This document shows positions 16,505 through 25,509 of a DNA stretch of 64,000 nt, one piece after another. Source of the stretch: Streptomyces glaucescens (GTDB lineage: Bacteria > Actinomycetota > Actinomycetes > Streptomycetales > Streptomycetaceae). Position 1 is the first letter of the stretch; every line of letters begins with the position of its first letter. Both the position numbers and the translations under genes were made by a program. The notes beneath the pieces are model-generated. The model ran no database searches, was not told the origin of the DNA, and saw only the letters and a program-made list of their open reading frames with translations. The stretch is taken from assembly GCF_000761215.1 (NCBI RefSeq), contig NZ_CP009438.1, forward strand, positions 620,001-684,000, in the 5' to 3' direction.

Positions 16505-17893
16505 TCACACCGAGGGCGCGGAGGCGGCCGGTCCGGGAACGCCGGGCGGGAGGGCGGCGGCAACGAGCCGGGCCGTCGGGGAGCTCTCGGGCGGCGACTC
16601 GGGCAGCGGTGTGGAGGTGACCGGCTCAGGGGGTGAGAGGTTCTCGGGCCCCGACGTGGAGGTGCCCTCCTCGGGAGTGGACGTGACCAGGCCGGGAGGG
16701 GAGGTCTGCTCGGCCGGGGTCGACGTGTCCTCCTCCGGCGTCGACGTGTCCTCGTCCGGCGTCGACGTCTCCTCGTCCGGGGTCGAGGTGTCCTCCTCCG
16801 GCGTCGACGTGTCCTCGTCCGGCGTCGACGTCTCCTCGTCCGGCGTCGACGTGTCCTCCTCCGGGGTGGACGTCTCCTCGTCCGGCGTCGACGTGTCCTC
16901 GTCGGGCGACGAGGTGTCCTCGTCCGGCGTGGACGTGCCGTCGTCCGGCGAGGGCGACACGACGGTGACGGACGGTGTGGGCATGGCCCTCGGCGGCCGG
17001 GTGGGCTCGTCGTTGTCGCCGTCGTCGCCGCGGGGGCGGGCCACCCACTGGCCGTTCTCGGAGTCGCGGAGCACGAAGGTGGTCACGACCTGCTGGGCGG
17101 GTTGCATCACGACGACGTTCGCGGGGCTGAAGGCCGGCCAGGTGTCTCCGGTGCGCCGGTAGCCGCTGTGCTGCTGCACCGGGTTGGTCAGCGGGTTCCC
17201 GCAGGCGCAGCGCACCCGTGGCATGCCCCGGTCGTTGACCAGCACCGCCGTGCCGGACTGGAGGATCGCCTGGTAGGGCTGGGCCTTGCCGTCGCGGTAG
17301 CCGTGGTTGGTGACGCGGGTGTCCCACTGGAGCTGGACGGGGGTGAGGCCGCGCAGGTAGCCGGGCACGTCGGACGGGGCGATCCCGAGGACGGACCCGA
17401 ACGCCTTGTTCTTCGCCGGGTTCTCCCGCAGGTAGGAGATCTGCCGTTCGACGTCGCAGGCGGAGACCTTCTCGGTGCCGCCGTAGACCCCGGCCCGGCC
17501 GGCGTTCAGGCGCCGCACCTCGTTCGTCCCGACCGACTGCGTCGGCGACGGGGTCACCGGCCTCACGGCGCTCTTCCCGGCCGTCGACCGGGTGAAGGGG
17601 TCGGGACCCTCCTCGTCCGCGGCCACCAGGAAGACCTCACGGCCGCCACCGCCGCCGTCACCGCGGGTGACCAGGACCCCGACGGTCGCCAGCGCCGCCA
17701 CCAGCACGGCTGCGGTCGCGACCCGGGGGACGGACTTCCACCACGGCCGGCCCGGTTCCGGCGGTGGTTCGTCGCCACCGGGCGTCGGGGCGGGGGGCGG
17801 CGGGGGCGGGCCGGAGGGGGGCTGCGCCCGGTCGGAGAGGGGGCCGGAGGGCGGCCTGGTGGGACGACCGGAGGCCGGTGGTTCGACGCTCAC
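16505..17893 (-). CDS. DUF6777 family membrane-anchored protein with acidic heptad repeats
   Basis: A 462-residue protein: a Pro-rich cytoplasmic N-terminus (1-50), one membrane segment (VATAAVLVAALATVGVLVT), an extracellular DUF6777 domain with SACDVERQISYLRENPAKNK, GLTPVQLQWDTRVTNHGYRD and VRCACGNPL, and a long Thr/Ser/Pro/Glu/Asp tail. The DUF6777 domain recurs in actinobacterial envelope proteins and kinases; function unknown. Start GTG follows AGGAG by 7 nt. The tail is made of TSTPDEE-type heptads (separate entry) and may be a wall-spanning or glycosylated spacer. Confidence 0.85.
   Translation of the reverse strand: MSVEPPASGRPTRPPSGPLSDRAQPPSGPPPPPPAPTPGGDEPPPEPGRPWWKSVPRVATAAVLVAALATVGVLVTRGDGGGGGREVFLVAADEEGPDPFTRSTAGKSAVRPVTPSPTQSVGTNEVRRLNAGRAGVYGGTEKVSACDVERQISYLRENPAKNKAFGSVLGIAPSDVPGYLRGLTPVQLQWDTRVTNHGYRDGKAQPYQAILQSGTAVLVNDRGMPRVRCACGNPLTNPVQQHSGYRRTGDTWPAFSPANVVVMQPAQQVVTTFVLRDSENGQWVARPRGDDGDNDEPTRPPRAMPTPSVTVVSPSPDDGTSTPDEDTSSPDEDTSTPDEETSTPEEDTSTPDEETSTPDEDTSTPEEDTSTPDEETSTPDEDTSTPEEDTSTPAEQTSPPGLVTSTPEEGTSTSGPENLSPPEPVTSTPLPESPPESSPTARLVAAALPPGVPGPAASAPSV
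16720..16945 (-). repeat. In-frame 21-bp tandem repeats coding TSTP(D/E)E(D/E) heptads
   Basis: Ten clean heptads plus degenerate units at the C-terminal end. Variants follow a higher-order 3-heptad order (DEE, DED, EED) repeated twice, i.e. a 63-bp super-unit, which points to recent expansion by slippage or unequal crossing over. Confidence 0.85.
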
Positions 17894-18055
17894 GAGCGTG
17901 CTCCTGTCGGACGGTGCCGGCGGCCCGGATGATACCGTTCAGCCGCATTTCGCGCCCCTGTGACTATTGTGTGCTCTGGGGTGGTACTGCCCGCAAGCGG
18001 ACGCGGACGGGTCTCCCGGCGGGCGAGGTGGCCGGGCGCTGTTTAGCGTGGGCAT

Positions 18056-19360
18056 GTGACCCCGCGAAACTCCGCCGGCCGGGCCGTCGCCCGCCACGGG
18101 TGGCTCCAGGCCCTCGCCGTGACCGTGGCCGGGGTGCTCTCCATGGGCGTCGTGGCCGCGCTGGGCCTGTGGGCGGCCGGGGCGACGGACCTCCCGGACG
18201 GCGCCTACGTGAAGGTGGTCCTGGCGACGGTCGTCACCGCGGTCGGCGGCAGTGTCGAGTTGTCGGGCGACGCCGGCGAACTCGCCGGTGCCGAGGGCGG
18301 TCTGACGGTGGTTCCGCTGTCCGTGACGCTGGTCGGCGCACTGGTGTTCGCCGCCGGTTTCCTGTGGCCGCTGCGTCACCGGGCCGTGGCCGGCGCCGGT
18401 GAACTGGCCGGCTGGGCAGCGCGGATCGCCGCGCTGTGGCTGCCGGTGCTGGTCGCGCTGGCCCTCACCGCCCGGCACACCTTCACCCTCTCCCTCGGCG
18501 ACAGCGCGGTCAGCGATCTCGTCGGCCTCTTCGGTATCGAACCGGAGCTCGGCTTCACCACCGATGTGCCGTTGACCCTGGTCTTCGGGATGCTGTGGCT
18601 GGCCGGGGTGCTGGTGCTGGCCCTGCTGTGCTCGCGCGGGGCCCCGCTGCCGGGGCGGCTGCTGCGCTTCCAGGAGTCGGTGCGCCCGGCGGCGTACGCG
18701 ATGGTCGTCCTGCTGCTGTCCTGCGTGGTCCTGGGTGTCGTCACCGGGCTGGTGGTGGCGGTGGCGCGCGGACACCGCGCGGAGACGCTGGCGGTGATCC
18801 TGCTCGGGACGCCCAACCTGGTGTGGCTCGCCTTCACCCTCGGGCTCGGCGCGACCTGGGACGGCCATGTCGAGGGGCCGTTCGGGCTGCCGATGCCGCA
18901 GGTACTGGACCAGGTGATGCGGTCCACCGACGTGAGCACCGTCAACCTGGGCACGCTCGCCGACCACGACGGCCGGGTGTGGTGGCTGCTGGCCGTCGAC
19001 GCGGTGCTGCTGCTGGCGGCGGCCTTCGTGATGGCCGTCCGCTCGCCGGCCCGCGTCCACCTGTGGCAGCACGCGGCGCACCTGGCGGTGGCGCTCGCCC
19101 TCACGGTCCTGATGATCTGCCTGGTCGGCCGGATCTCCGCCGACTTCGGGCTGTCCGTGCTCGGCATCGGCGATCTGGGCGGCGGACTGTCCGGGGAACT
19201 GTTCCTGCGTCCCCGCGTCTGGGGTGCGCTGGGCCTCGCCCTGCTGTGGGGGCTGGTGACCGGTTTCCTCGGCGCCCTGCTCGCCCTGCGGGTGCGCCGC
19301 ACCGGGGAGGTGGCGGAACAGCCCGCGGCCGGGTCCGCCCGGGGCGCGGGCTCCCCTTAG
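18056..19360 (+). CDS. Streptophobe family integral membrane protein
   Basis: A 434-residue protein with about ten hydrophobic segments (for example LQALAVTVAGVLSMGVVAAL, VPLSVTLVGALVFAAGFLWP, AYAMVVLLLSCVVLGVVTGL, HLAVALALTVLMICLVGRI). It matches the streptophobe family, found almost only in Streptomyces and of unknown function. It appears leaderless, with TAGCGT (18044-18049) ending 6 nt before the GTG start. Its stop overlaps the stop of the convergent kinase gene by 4 bp (TTAG). Its position beside the kinase/FHA-ABC genes may mean a shared envelope role. Confidence 0.85.
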   Translation: MTPRNSAGRAVARHGWLQALAVTVAGVLSMGVVAALGLWAAGATDLPDGAYVKVVLATVVTAVGGSVELSGDAGELAGAEGGLTVVPLSVTLVGALVFAAGFLWPLRHRAVAGAGELAGWAARIAALWLPVLVALALTARHTFTLSLGDSAVSDLVGLFGIEPELGFTTDVPLTLVFGMLWLAGVLVLALLCSRGAPLPGRLLRFQESVRPAAYAMVVLLLSCVVLGVVTGLVVAVARGHRAETLAVILLGTPNLVWLAFTLGLGATWDGHVEGPFGLPMPQVLDQVMRSTDVSTVNLGTLADHDGRVWWLLAVDAVLLLAAAFVMAVRSPARVHLWQHAAHLAVALALTVLMICLVGRISADFGLSVLGIGDLGGGLSGELFLRPRVWGALGLALLWGLVTGFLGALLALRVRRTGEVAEQPAAGSARGAGSP

Positions 19361-20391
19361 GGGGTGTCTCGCCGGTCGGGCCATGGCCCCGTCCGGAAGA
19401 CCGGCTCGGCCCACCGCGGCGGGGCCTGCGGCCGCTCCCCCGCCTCGGGTACGGCGCTCTCGTCCGCCCAGGTCGCCGGGTGCCCGCCGGCCGCGGGTCC
19501 GGCCTGTGCGGGCCGTCCGCCGAGCGCCGCGCGCAGGGCCGTGACGAAGGCCATGCAGGAGTCGTGGCGGGCGTCGGGGCTCTTGGCGAGGGCGCGGGCG
19601 AACACACCGTCCACGCGCGGGGCGAGGTCGGGGCGGGACTCGGTGAGCGCGGGCGGGGTGTCGTGCTGGTGGGCCCAGAGCAGGGCCATGTCGTCGTCGC
19701 GCAGGAACGGCGGGCGGCCCGCCAGCGTCTCGTAGACGACGCACGCCAGGCCGTAGACGTCGCAGCGGCCGTCGACGGGCCGGCCGGAGATCTGTTCCGG
19801 GGCCACGTAGTCGAGGGTGCCGACGAACTGGCCGACGGTGGTGAACCCGGTCAGGGACAGGGACTTCTTGGTCAGCCCGAAGTCGGTCAGATAGGCGTGT
19901 TCGGGGTGCTCGCTGTCGGTGCCGCGGGCGATGAGGATGTTGCCGGGCTTGACGTCCCGGTGGACCAGTCCGTGGTCGTGGGCGGCGTCCAGCGCGGAGG
20001 CCACCTGCGTGCCGATCCGGACGGCGGTCCCGGCCGGCAGCGGGCCCTCCCGGTCCAGCAGGTGCCGCAGGTCACGGCCCTCCACGTAGCGCATGGCGAT
20101 GTACAGCACGCCGTCGGTCTCACCCGCCTCGAAGACGGGCACGATGTGCGGGTGGTCGAGGGCGGCGGCCACCCGGGACTCGTGGGTGAACCGCTTGCGG
20201 AAGGTGTCGTTGCGGGCGAGTTCGGGGGCGAGCAGTTTCAGCGCGACGACGCGGTCCAGGCGCAGGTCGCGGGCCCGGTAGACGACGGCCATCCCGCCGC
20301 GCCCGATCTCGTCCTGGATGCGGTATCCGGCGACCTGCCGGCCCACCATCTCCGCCGACCGGCCGGCGAACGCGGCGGTGTCCCGCGCCAT
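19357..20391 (-). CDS. Serine/threonine protein kinase (cytoplasmic, PknB-like)
   Basis: A 344-residue Hanks kinase: P-loop EIGRGGMAVVYRA, catalytic Lys in VVALKLLAPE, catalytic loop LVHRDVKPGNIL, DFG in LTDFGLTKKS, a Thr-containing activation segment (LTGFTTVGQFVGTLDYVAPEQ) and GRCDVYGLACVVYETLAGRPPF. All catalytic residues are present. There is no membrane segment; the C-terminus is a short Pro-rich tail. The ATG overlaps the upstream stop as TGATG, so translation is coupled to the SH3-like protein gene, itself next to the FHA-ABC transporter. The FHA domains of that transporter are the obvious candidate substrates or readers. Confidence 0.93.
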   Translation of the reverse strand: MARDTAAFAGRSAEMVGRQVAGYRIQDEIGRGGMAVVYRARDLRLDRVVALKLLAPELARNDTFRKRFTHESRVAAALDHPHIVPVFEAGETDGVLYIAMRYVEGRDLRHLLDREGPLPAGTAVRIGTQVASALDAAHDHGLVHRDVKPGNILIARGTDSEHPEHAYLTDFGLTKKSLSLTGFTTVGQFVGTLDYVAPEQISGRPVDGRCDVYGLACVVYETLAGRPPFLRDDDMALLWAHQHDTPPALTESRPDLAPRVDGVFARALAKSPDARHDSCMAFVTALRAALGGRPAQAGPAAGGHPATWADESAVPEAGERPQAPPRWAEPVFRTGPWPDRRDTP

Positions 20392-21047
20392 CACAGGTCA
20401 TCCTCCGGGGACACCAGCCGGGTCGGCGCGTGTCCCGGGTCGGTGGCGTACCCCCGGTCCCGGCGGTACGGCTCGGCCGGTTCACTCTCCCGGTACCGCC
20501 CCCGCCGTTCCTCCCAGGGGTGCTCGGCCGTGCCGGGCTCCTCCCACGGGTGCTCGGCCGATCCCGGCTCCCCGTCGGCCGCGTAGGTGCTCAGCCCGGT
20601 CCCGTCGCTGTAGGACCAGCGCTCCCGCTCGGCGTCGTACAGCCACACCGACTCCCCGTCGACGACGACGCCGATCCGCAGGCCGCGGGTGCGCTCCCGG
20701 AACGACTCGCCGTCCAGGACGTCGTCGGCCAGCTCCTCCACGGCGGCCCGGTAGCGGGCGAGCGCCCGCTCGGCTCGCGTGAGCAGCGGACGGGGGTCGC
20801 CGTCGGGGGCGAGCCGGCGCCCGAGGGTGGGCGGGTCCTGCGGCACGGGGACCAGGCGCCGGCCGTCGGTCCAGGCGGACCAGCCGTTGGAGCACCGGAT
20901 GCGGCCCCAGTCGCCGCGCCGCTCGACGAGCTGCACCGGCAGCAGCGGATCGAGGGGCACCGTGGGACGGTCGGGGGCCGGGGTCTCCCAGCTCGGCAGG
21001 CCGTGCCGGGGGACGACGTGGGTGGGCCGGAAGCCGCGGGCCGTCAT
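20391..21047 (-). CDS. Hypothetical protein with SH3-like segment in kinase / FHA-ABC operon
   Basis: A 218-residue protein I cannot assign to a named family. Residues 30-75 (PVQLVERRGDWGRIRCSNGWSAWTDGRRLV) look like an SH3-type beta module; the middle contains GLRIGVVVDGESVWLYDAERERWSY; the tail has a short direct repeat (GSAEHPWEEPGTAEHPWEE) and is charged. ATG 21047 follows the FHA-ABC stop by 8 bp and precedes the kinase by overlap, so all three are one coupled operon. The long upstream open frame is antisense shadow. A role as adaptor between kinase and transporter is inference. Confidence 0.8.
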   Translation of the reverse strand: MTARGFRPTHVVPRHGLPSWETPAPDRPTVPLDPLLPVQLVERRGDWGRIRCSNGWSAWTDGRRLVPVPQDPPTLGRRLAPDGDPRPLLTRAERALARYRAAVEELADDVLDGESFRERTRGLRIGVVVDGESVWLYDAERERWSYSDGTGLSTYAADGEPGSAEHPWEEPGTAEHPWEERRGRYRESEPAEPYRRDRGYATDPGHAPTRLVSPEDDL

Positions 21048-21055
21048 GGTGACAC

Positions 21056-23395
21056 CTACTTCCGCATCACGACGGGTTCGTGGCGGCGCAGCAGCCGGAG
21101 CACCAGCCAGCAGAAGACCAGTGCCAGCGCGGCCAGCATCCCGATCCCGAGCAGCCAGGTGTCCAGCGTGTGCGCGAACAGCGGATCGCGGGTGAGGTCG
21201 CCGGGCGAGATCCGGGGCAGGGCGAGGGTGCCGGCCATCGCGCCGAACGCCCAGCGGGAGGGCACGAGCCAGGCCGCCTGTTCCAGTCCGGGCACGCCGT
21301 CCAGCGGCAGCAGGGCGCCGCAGAAGACGACCTGGACGAGCGCGAGCAGCACCAGCAGCGGCATGGTCACCTCCTCCTTGCGGACCAGGGCGGACACCAG
21401 CAGGCCGAGCGTCATCGCGGTGAACGCGAGCAGTGCGACGGCGACCGTGATCTCCGCGAGCGGCGGCATCACCACGCCCTCGCCGCCGGGCGCCTTGAGG
21501 TCCACGCCGTACAGCCCGACCAGGGTCAGCACCACGGCCTGGAGCACCGTGACCGTGCCGAGCACCACCACCTTGGACATCAGGTACGCCGATCTGGACA
21601 GGCCCACCGCCCGTTCGCGCTGGTAGATCACCCGTTCCTTGACGAGTTCGCGCACGGCGTTCGCGGCGCCGGTGAGGACGCCGCCGACGCACAGGATGAG
21701 CAGGACGTTCAGCGCGTTCTTGCGGGTCAGCTCGTCACCCGCGAGGGCGCGGGTCATGCCGCCCATCACGAACGGCAGGGCGATCATGATGGCGAGGAAG
21801 GTGCGGTCGGCGGAGAGCGCTGCGAAGTAGCGGCGGACCAGGGTGCGCAGCTGGCCGCCCCAGCTGCGGGGCCGCGGCGGCGGCCCCAGGATGACCGGGC
21901 CCCGGCGGGGCACCCTGGGCTGGCCCTCGGCCTCGGCCACGTACCGCTGGTGGAACGGTGAGGCGCGGTACTCCCCCGCCCAGTCCCGGTCGCGGTCCTG
22001 GTCGAACGCCTCGAAGGCCTCCGGCCAGTGCGCGAAGCCGAAGAAGGGGAGGGCTTCGCCGGGCGGGCCGTAGTAGGAGACCTTGCCGCCGGGGGCGAGG
22101 ACGAGGAGGCGGTCGCAGACGTCCAGGCTGAGCACGCTGTGGGTGACGACGATGACGGTCCGGCCGTCGTCGGCGAGTGTGCGCAGCATGTGCATCACCG
22201 AGCGGTCCATGCCGGGGTCGAGGCCGGAGGTCGGCTCGTCGAGGAAGAGCAGCGAGGGCTTGGTCAGCAGCTCCAGCGCGACGCTGACGCGTTTGCGCTG
22301 GCCGCCGGAGAGGCTGTGCACGTGCTGCCCGGCCCGCTCCTGGAGGCCCAGTTCGCGGATCACCTCGTCCACCCGGGCGCGGCGCTCGGCCTTGGCGGTG
22401 TCCTGCGGGAAGCGCAGTTCCGCGGCGTAGGAGAGCGCGGCGTGGACGGTGAGCTGGGAGTGCAGGATGTCGTCCTGCGGGACCAGGCCGATGCGCTGGC
22501 GCAGCTCGGGATAGTCGTGGTAGAGGTCGCGGCCGTCGTAGAGCACGGTGCCGTGGTCCGCGGGGCGCAGGCCGGTGAGCGCGTTCATCAGGGTGGACTT
22601 GCCGGCGCCGCTCGGGCCGACGACGGCGAGCAGGCACTTCTCCCCCACGGGGAAGGACACCTGGTCGAGCAGGCGCTTGCGGCCGCGGTCGACGGAGACG
22701 GTGAGGTCCTGGACGTCGAGGGAGACCTCGCCGGTGTCGACGTACTGCTGGAGTTCGTCGCCGACCAGGCAGAAGTCGGAGTGGCCGATGCCCACGATGT
22801 CGCCGGGGCCGAGGTCGGCGCGTTCGACCGGCTCGCCGTTGAGGTAGGTGCCGTTGTGGCTGCCGAGGTCGGCGATCTCGTAGCTGCCGTCGGCGTGGAT
22901 GCGCAGTTCGGCGTGGTGGCGGGAGACGACCAGGTCGTCGACGACCAGGTCGTTGTCGTCGGCGCGGCCGATGCGGACGGTGCGGGTGGGCAGCGGCCGT
23001 ACGCTGGCCGGCTCGCGGAAGGTGCCGGTGAGGGCGGGCCGGGAGACCGCCGAGGGGCGGCGCGCGGCGGGGGCGGCCGCGCCGGTGAGGACGGCGCAGG
23101 GGCCGTCGGTGGGGCTGCCGAAGCGGATGACGGTGCCCGGTCCGACGCCCCGGTCGTGGACGCGGCGGCCGTCCGCGTAGGTGCCGTTGGTGCTGTGCTC
23201 GTCGTGGAGCGTCCAGTGGTCGGCCTCGGGGTGCAGCACCGCGTGGTGCCAGGAGACCCGGGCGTCGTCGAGGACGATGTCGCTGAGGGGGTCGCGGCCC
23301 ACGTGGTAGTCCCGGGCCGGGGTCATCACGGTGACGCCCGTCTCGGTCTCCAGGACGAGTTCCGGTGCCGCGGACGCGGCCGGCCGCTCCGCCAT
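21056..23395 (-). CDS. FHA-FHA-ABC transporter fusion (Rv1747-like ATPase-permease)
   Basis: A 779-residue protein. FHA1 is at about 20-95 ([30 protein letters not shown]) and FHA2 at about 135-215 ([30 protein letters not shown]). The ABC ATPase has Walker [15 protein letters not shown], signature [13 protein letters not shown] and Walker [14 protein letters not shown]; an ABC-2 permease of six segments fills the C-terminus. FHA domains bind phosphothreonine. The same order occurs in Mycobacterium tuberculosis Rv1747, regulated by PknF. ATG 23395 was chosen because TAGAAT (23402-23407) ends 6 nt upstream: a leaderless start; the TTG at 23401 lies inside that promoter. Cargo unknown. Confidence 0.93.
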   Translation of the reverse strand: MAERPAASAAPELVLETETGVTVMTPARDYHVGRDPLSDIVLDDARVSWHHAVLHPEADHWTLHDEHSTNGTYADGRRVHDRGVGPGTVIRFGSPTDGPCAVLTGAAAPAARRPSAVSRPALTGTFREPASVRPLPTRTVRIGRADDNDLVVDDLVVSRHHAELRIHADGSYEIADLGSHNGTYLNGEPVERADLGPGDIVGIGHSDFCLVGDELQQYVDTGEVSLDVQDLTVSVDRGRKRLLDQVSFPVGEKCLLAVVGPSGAGKSTLMNALTGLRPADHGTVLYDGRDLYHDYPELRQRIGLVPQDDILHSQLTVHAALSYAAELRFPQDTAKAERRARVDEVIRELGLQERAGQHVHSLSGGQRKRVSVALELLTKPSLLFLDEPTSGLDPGMDRSVMHMLRTLADDGRTVIVVTHSVLSLDVCDRLLVLAPGGKVSYYGPPGEALPFFGFAHWPEAFEAFDQDRDRDWAGEYRASPFHQRYVAEAEGQPRVPRRGPVILGPPPRPRSWGGQLRTLVRRYFAALSADRTFLAIMIALPFVMGGMTRALAGDELTRKNALNVLLILCVGGVLTGAANAVRELVKERVIYQRERAVGLSRSAYLMSKVVVLGTVTVLQAVVLTLVGLYGVDLKAPGGEGVVMPPLAEITVAVALLAFTAMTLGLLVSALVRKEEVTMPLLVLLALVQVVFCGALLPLDGVPGLEQAAWLVPSRWAFGAMAGTLALPRISPGDLTRDPLFAHTLDTWLLGIGMLAALALVFCWLVLRLLRRHEPVVMRK

Positions 23396-23456
23396 GCCCA
23401 AATTCTACCGATCCGCTCCCGTTCGCGCTGGATCGCCCGGGGCGTCGGGTGCCCCC

Positions 23457-23867
23457 TCAGGCCACGGGTACGACCAGTCCGGGGATGGTCCGCTGCATCC
23501 GCAGGGCGTCGACGGACTCGGCCATCAGCTCGTACTCGGTGGTGTCGTCGCTGACGGCGATCCGCACCAGCCGGCCGGCCGCGAGTTCGTCGGCGATCCG
23601 CTCCTGGCGGTCCGCGTCCCCGCACCAGCGGCGCAGGACGGCCGGTACGTCCTGGACTCCGTCGGCGACCGGGACCAGCGCGTTCGGCGGGTACGGGGCG
23701 TCGCCGGGCCGGGGGTCGAGCCGCTCGGCGATCCAGGTGGCGCGGTCCCGCAGCCACCACAGGGCGAGGGCCAGGGTGGGTGCCCGGTAGGTGCCCAGGG
23801 GTACTCCGATGCGCTGCCCGCCGCAGGTGCCGTACGCGGTGACATGGCACAGGAATTCGTCGTGCAC
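23457..23867 (-). CDS. Hypothetical protein (actinobacterial)
   Basis: A 136-residue soluble protein beginning [20 protein letters not shown] and containing [20 protein letters not shown] and [21 protein letters not shown] recognise no domain. The GTG start has GGGAGG 6 nt upstream and codon use is normal for the genome, so the gene is real. It lies 61 bp after the start of the FHA-ABC gene on the same strand but is separated from it by that gene's own promoter. Confidence 0.75.
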   Translation of the reverse strand: MHDEFLCHVTAYGTCGGQRIGVPLGTYRAPTLALALWWLRDRATWIAERLDPRPGDAPYPPNALVPVADGVQDVPAVLRRWCGDADRQERIADELAAGRLVRIAVSDDTTEYELMAESVDALRMQRTIPGLVVPVA

Positions 23868-24032
23868 GTTCGCCTCCCCCGTCGGGGACTGCCCCTGCCG
23901 TCGAGTATCTTCACTGTTGAACCACTGTCACCACGCCTTTTTGGCCAGTCTTCTGGCATATTCCGCGCGAGCCTCCTGGCCGGAATACGACGGCCCGCGA
24001 CGAGTTTCGCGTCGGGCCGGAGTCCGCTCCGT

Positions 24033-24320
24033 ATGGACACGACTGGGAAAATGGACGTGGAATTCACGGCGGTGCTCACCAAAGGCCCGGAGCAGGGCGG
24101 CTGGACCTGCGTCGGCTGGCCGGAATCGGTCGCCTGTTTCGGCACCCGGGGATCGGTCAAGATCCGCGGGACGATCGACGGGCGCCCATTCCGCAGTTCT
24201 TTCATGGCCCTGGGGGACGGCACGCACAAATTGCCGGTGAAGGCGGAGAACCGCCGGGCGATCGGAAAAGGGGAGGGTGATCCGGTGACCGTACGCATCG
24301 AGGAACGCCTGGGTTCCTGA
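24033..24320 (+). CDS. DUF1905 domain protein
   Basis: A 95-residue small beta-barrel protein matching DUF1905: [60 protein letters not shown] and VTVRIEERL. Function unknown; the domain is often fused to a YdeI-like module, absent here. Start is uncertain: ATG 24033 has GGAG at 10 nt, ATG 24051 has only GGGAA two bases upstream. The 165 bp before it contain unusually A+T-rich stretches, likely its promoter. Confidence 0.8.
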   Translation: MDTTGKMDVEFTAVLTKGPEQGGWTCVGWPESVACFGTRGSVKIRGTIDGRPFRSSFMALGDGTHKLPVKAENRRAIGKGEGDPVTVRIEERLGS

Positions 24321-24388
24321 CGGGACACGCGGACACCCGGAGACGGCTGCCGTCTCCGGGCGTCCAAGAGGAGCCCCCGCCGCGCGTG

Positions 24389-25381
24389 CTACGCCGCGAC
24401 GATCTCGTCGATGCGGGCCAGCTCGTCCGCGTCGAAGTCCAGGTTGCCGATCGCGGCGACGCTGTCCTCCAGCTGCTGCGGGCTGCTCGCGCCGACCAGG
24501 GCGGAGGTGACCCGGCCGCCGCGCAGCACCCAGGCGAGGGCCAGCTGGGCCAGGGACTGGCCGCGGGACGTGGCGATCTCGTCGAGCGCGCGCAGCTTGC
24601 CGACCAGTTCCTCGGTCAGCGCGTCGGAGCTGAGGAACGGGCTGTCGCTCGCGGCCCGCGAGTCCTCCGGGATGCCGTCCAGGTAGCGGGCGGTGAGTAC
24701 GCCCTGCTCCAGCGGGGAGTAGGCGATGGAGCCGACCGCCAGCTCGTCCAGCGTGTCGAGCAGGCCCTCCTCCTCGGGGCGGCGGTCGAGCATCGAGTAG
24801 CGCGGCTGGTGGATCAGCAGCGGGGTGCCCAGCTCGCCGAGGATGCGGGCGGCCTCCCTGGTCTGCTCCGGGGAGTAGTTGGAGACGCCGACGTACAGGG
24901 CCTTGCCCTGCTGCACGGCGGAGTGCAGGGCGCCCATCGTCTCCTCCAGCGGAGTCTCCGGGTCGGGGCGGTGCGAGTAGAAGATGTCCACGTACTCCAG
25001 GCCCATCCGCTTCAGGCTCTGGTCCAGCGAGGACATCAGGTACTTGCGGGAGCCCCACTCGCCGTACGGGCCGGGCCACATCAGATAGCCGGCCTTCGTG
25101 GAGATCACCAGCTCGTCGCGGTACGGCGCGAAGTCGGCCCGCAGGGCCTCGCCGAGCGCGGACTCGGCTGCGCCGGGCGGCGGACCGTAGTTGTTGGCCA
25201 GGTCGAAGTGGGTGACACCGAGGTCGAAGGCGCGGCGCAGGATGGCGCGCTGGGTCTCGACCGGCCGGTCCGGGCCGAAGTTGTGCCACAGGCCGAGCGA
25301 CAGCGCGGGCAGCTTGAGCCCGCTGCGTCCGGTGCGCCGGTAGGGCATCTCGGCGTAGCGGTCGGGGTGTGCGGTGTACAA
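24389..25381 (-). CDS. Aldo/keto reductase, YghZ / GPR group, TTG start
   Basis: A 330-residue L-glyceraldehyde-3-phosphate reductase-type enzyme: MPYRRTGRSGLKLPALSLGLWHNFG, catalytic Asp/Tyr in HFDLANNYGPPPGAAE, Lys in LVISTKAGYLMWPGPYGEWG and His in VDIFYSHRPDPETP. E. coli YghZ starts with a short YLANPERY-type lead before this motif; here it is YTAHPDRYAEM, and TTG at 25381 with GGAG 5 nt upstream gives exactly that length. A further upstream ATG adds 29 residues without homology. Divergent from a LysR gene that may control it. Confidence 0.88.
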   Translation of the reverse strand: MYTAHPDRYAEMPYRRTGRSGLKLPALSLGLWHNFGPDRPVETQRAILRRAFDLGVTHFDLANNYGPPPGAAESALGEALRADFAPYRDELVISTKAGYLMWPGPYGEWGSRKYLMSSLDQSLKRMGLEYVDIFYSHRPDPETPLEETMGALHSAVQQGKALYVGVSNYSPEQTREAARILGELGTPLLIHQPRYSMLDRRPEEEGLLDTLDELAVGSIAYSPLEQGVLTARYLDGIPEDSRAASDSPFLSSDALTEELVGKLRALDEIATSRGQSLAQLALAWVLRGGRVTSALVGASSPQQLEDSVAAIGNLDFDADELARIDEIVAA

Positions 25382-25509
25382 CGCGACTCCAGAGGGGTTG
25401 GCACTGGGGCGGCTGCGGGGGTCCCGAAGCCTCCACCACTCTGGCGTGACCTGCGGCCAGTGGTCCAACAGAAGAATGCGATGGGATTCAGCGACTACGC
25501 TTCTCGGTC

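Noticed and set aside
16700..16950. Possible CRISPR-like array because of regular 21-bp spacing
   Set aside because: There are no unique spacers; the units are contiguous, in frame and code TSTPDEE heptads.
24033..24320. DUF1905 gene as a horizontally acquired insert because of nearby A+T-rich DNA
   Set aside because: Only the promoter region is A+T-rich; the coding part has normal codon use and there are no repeats or mobility genes at its edges.
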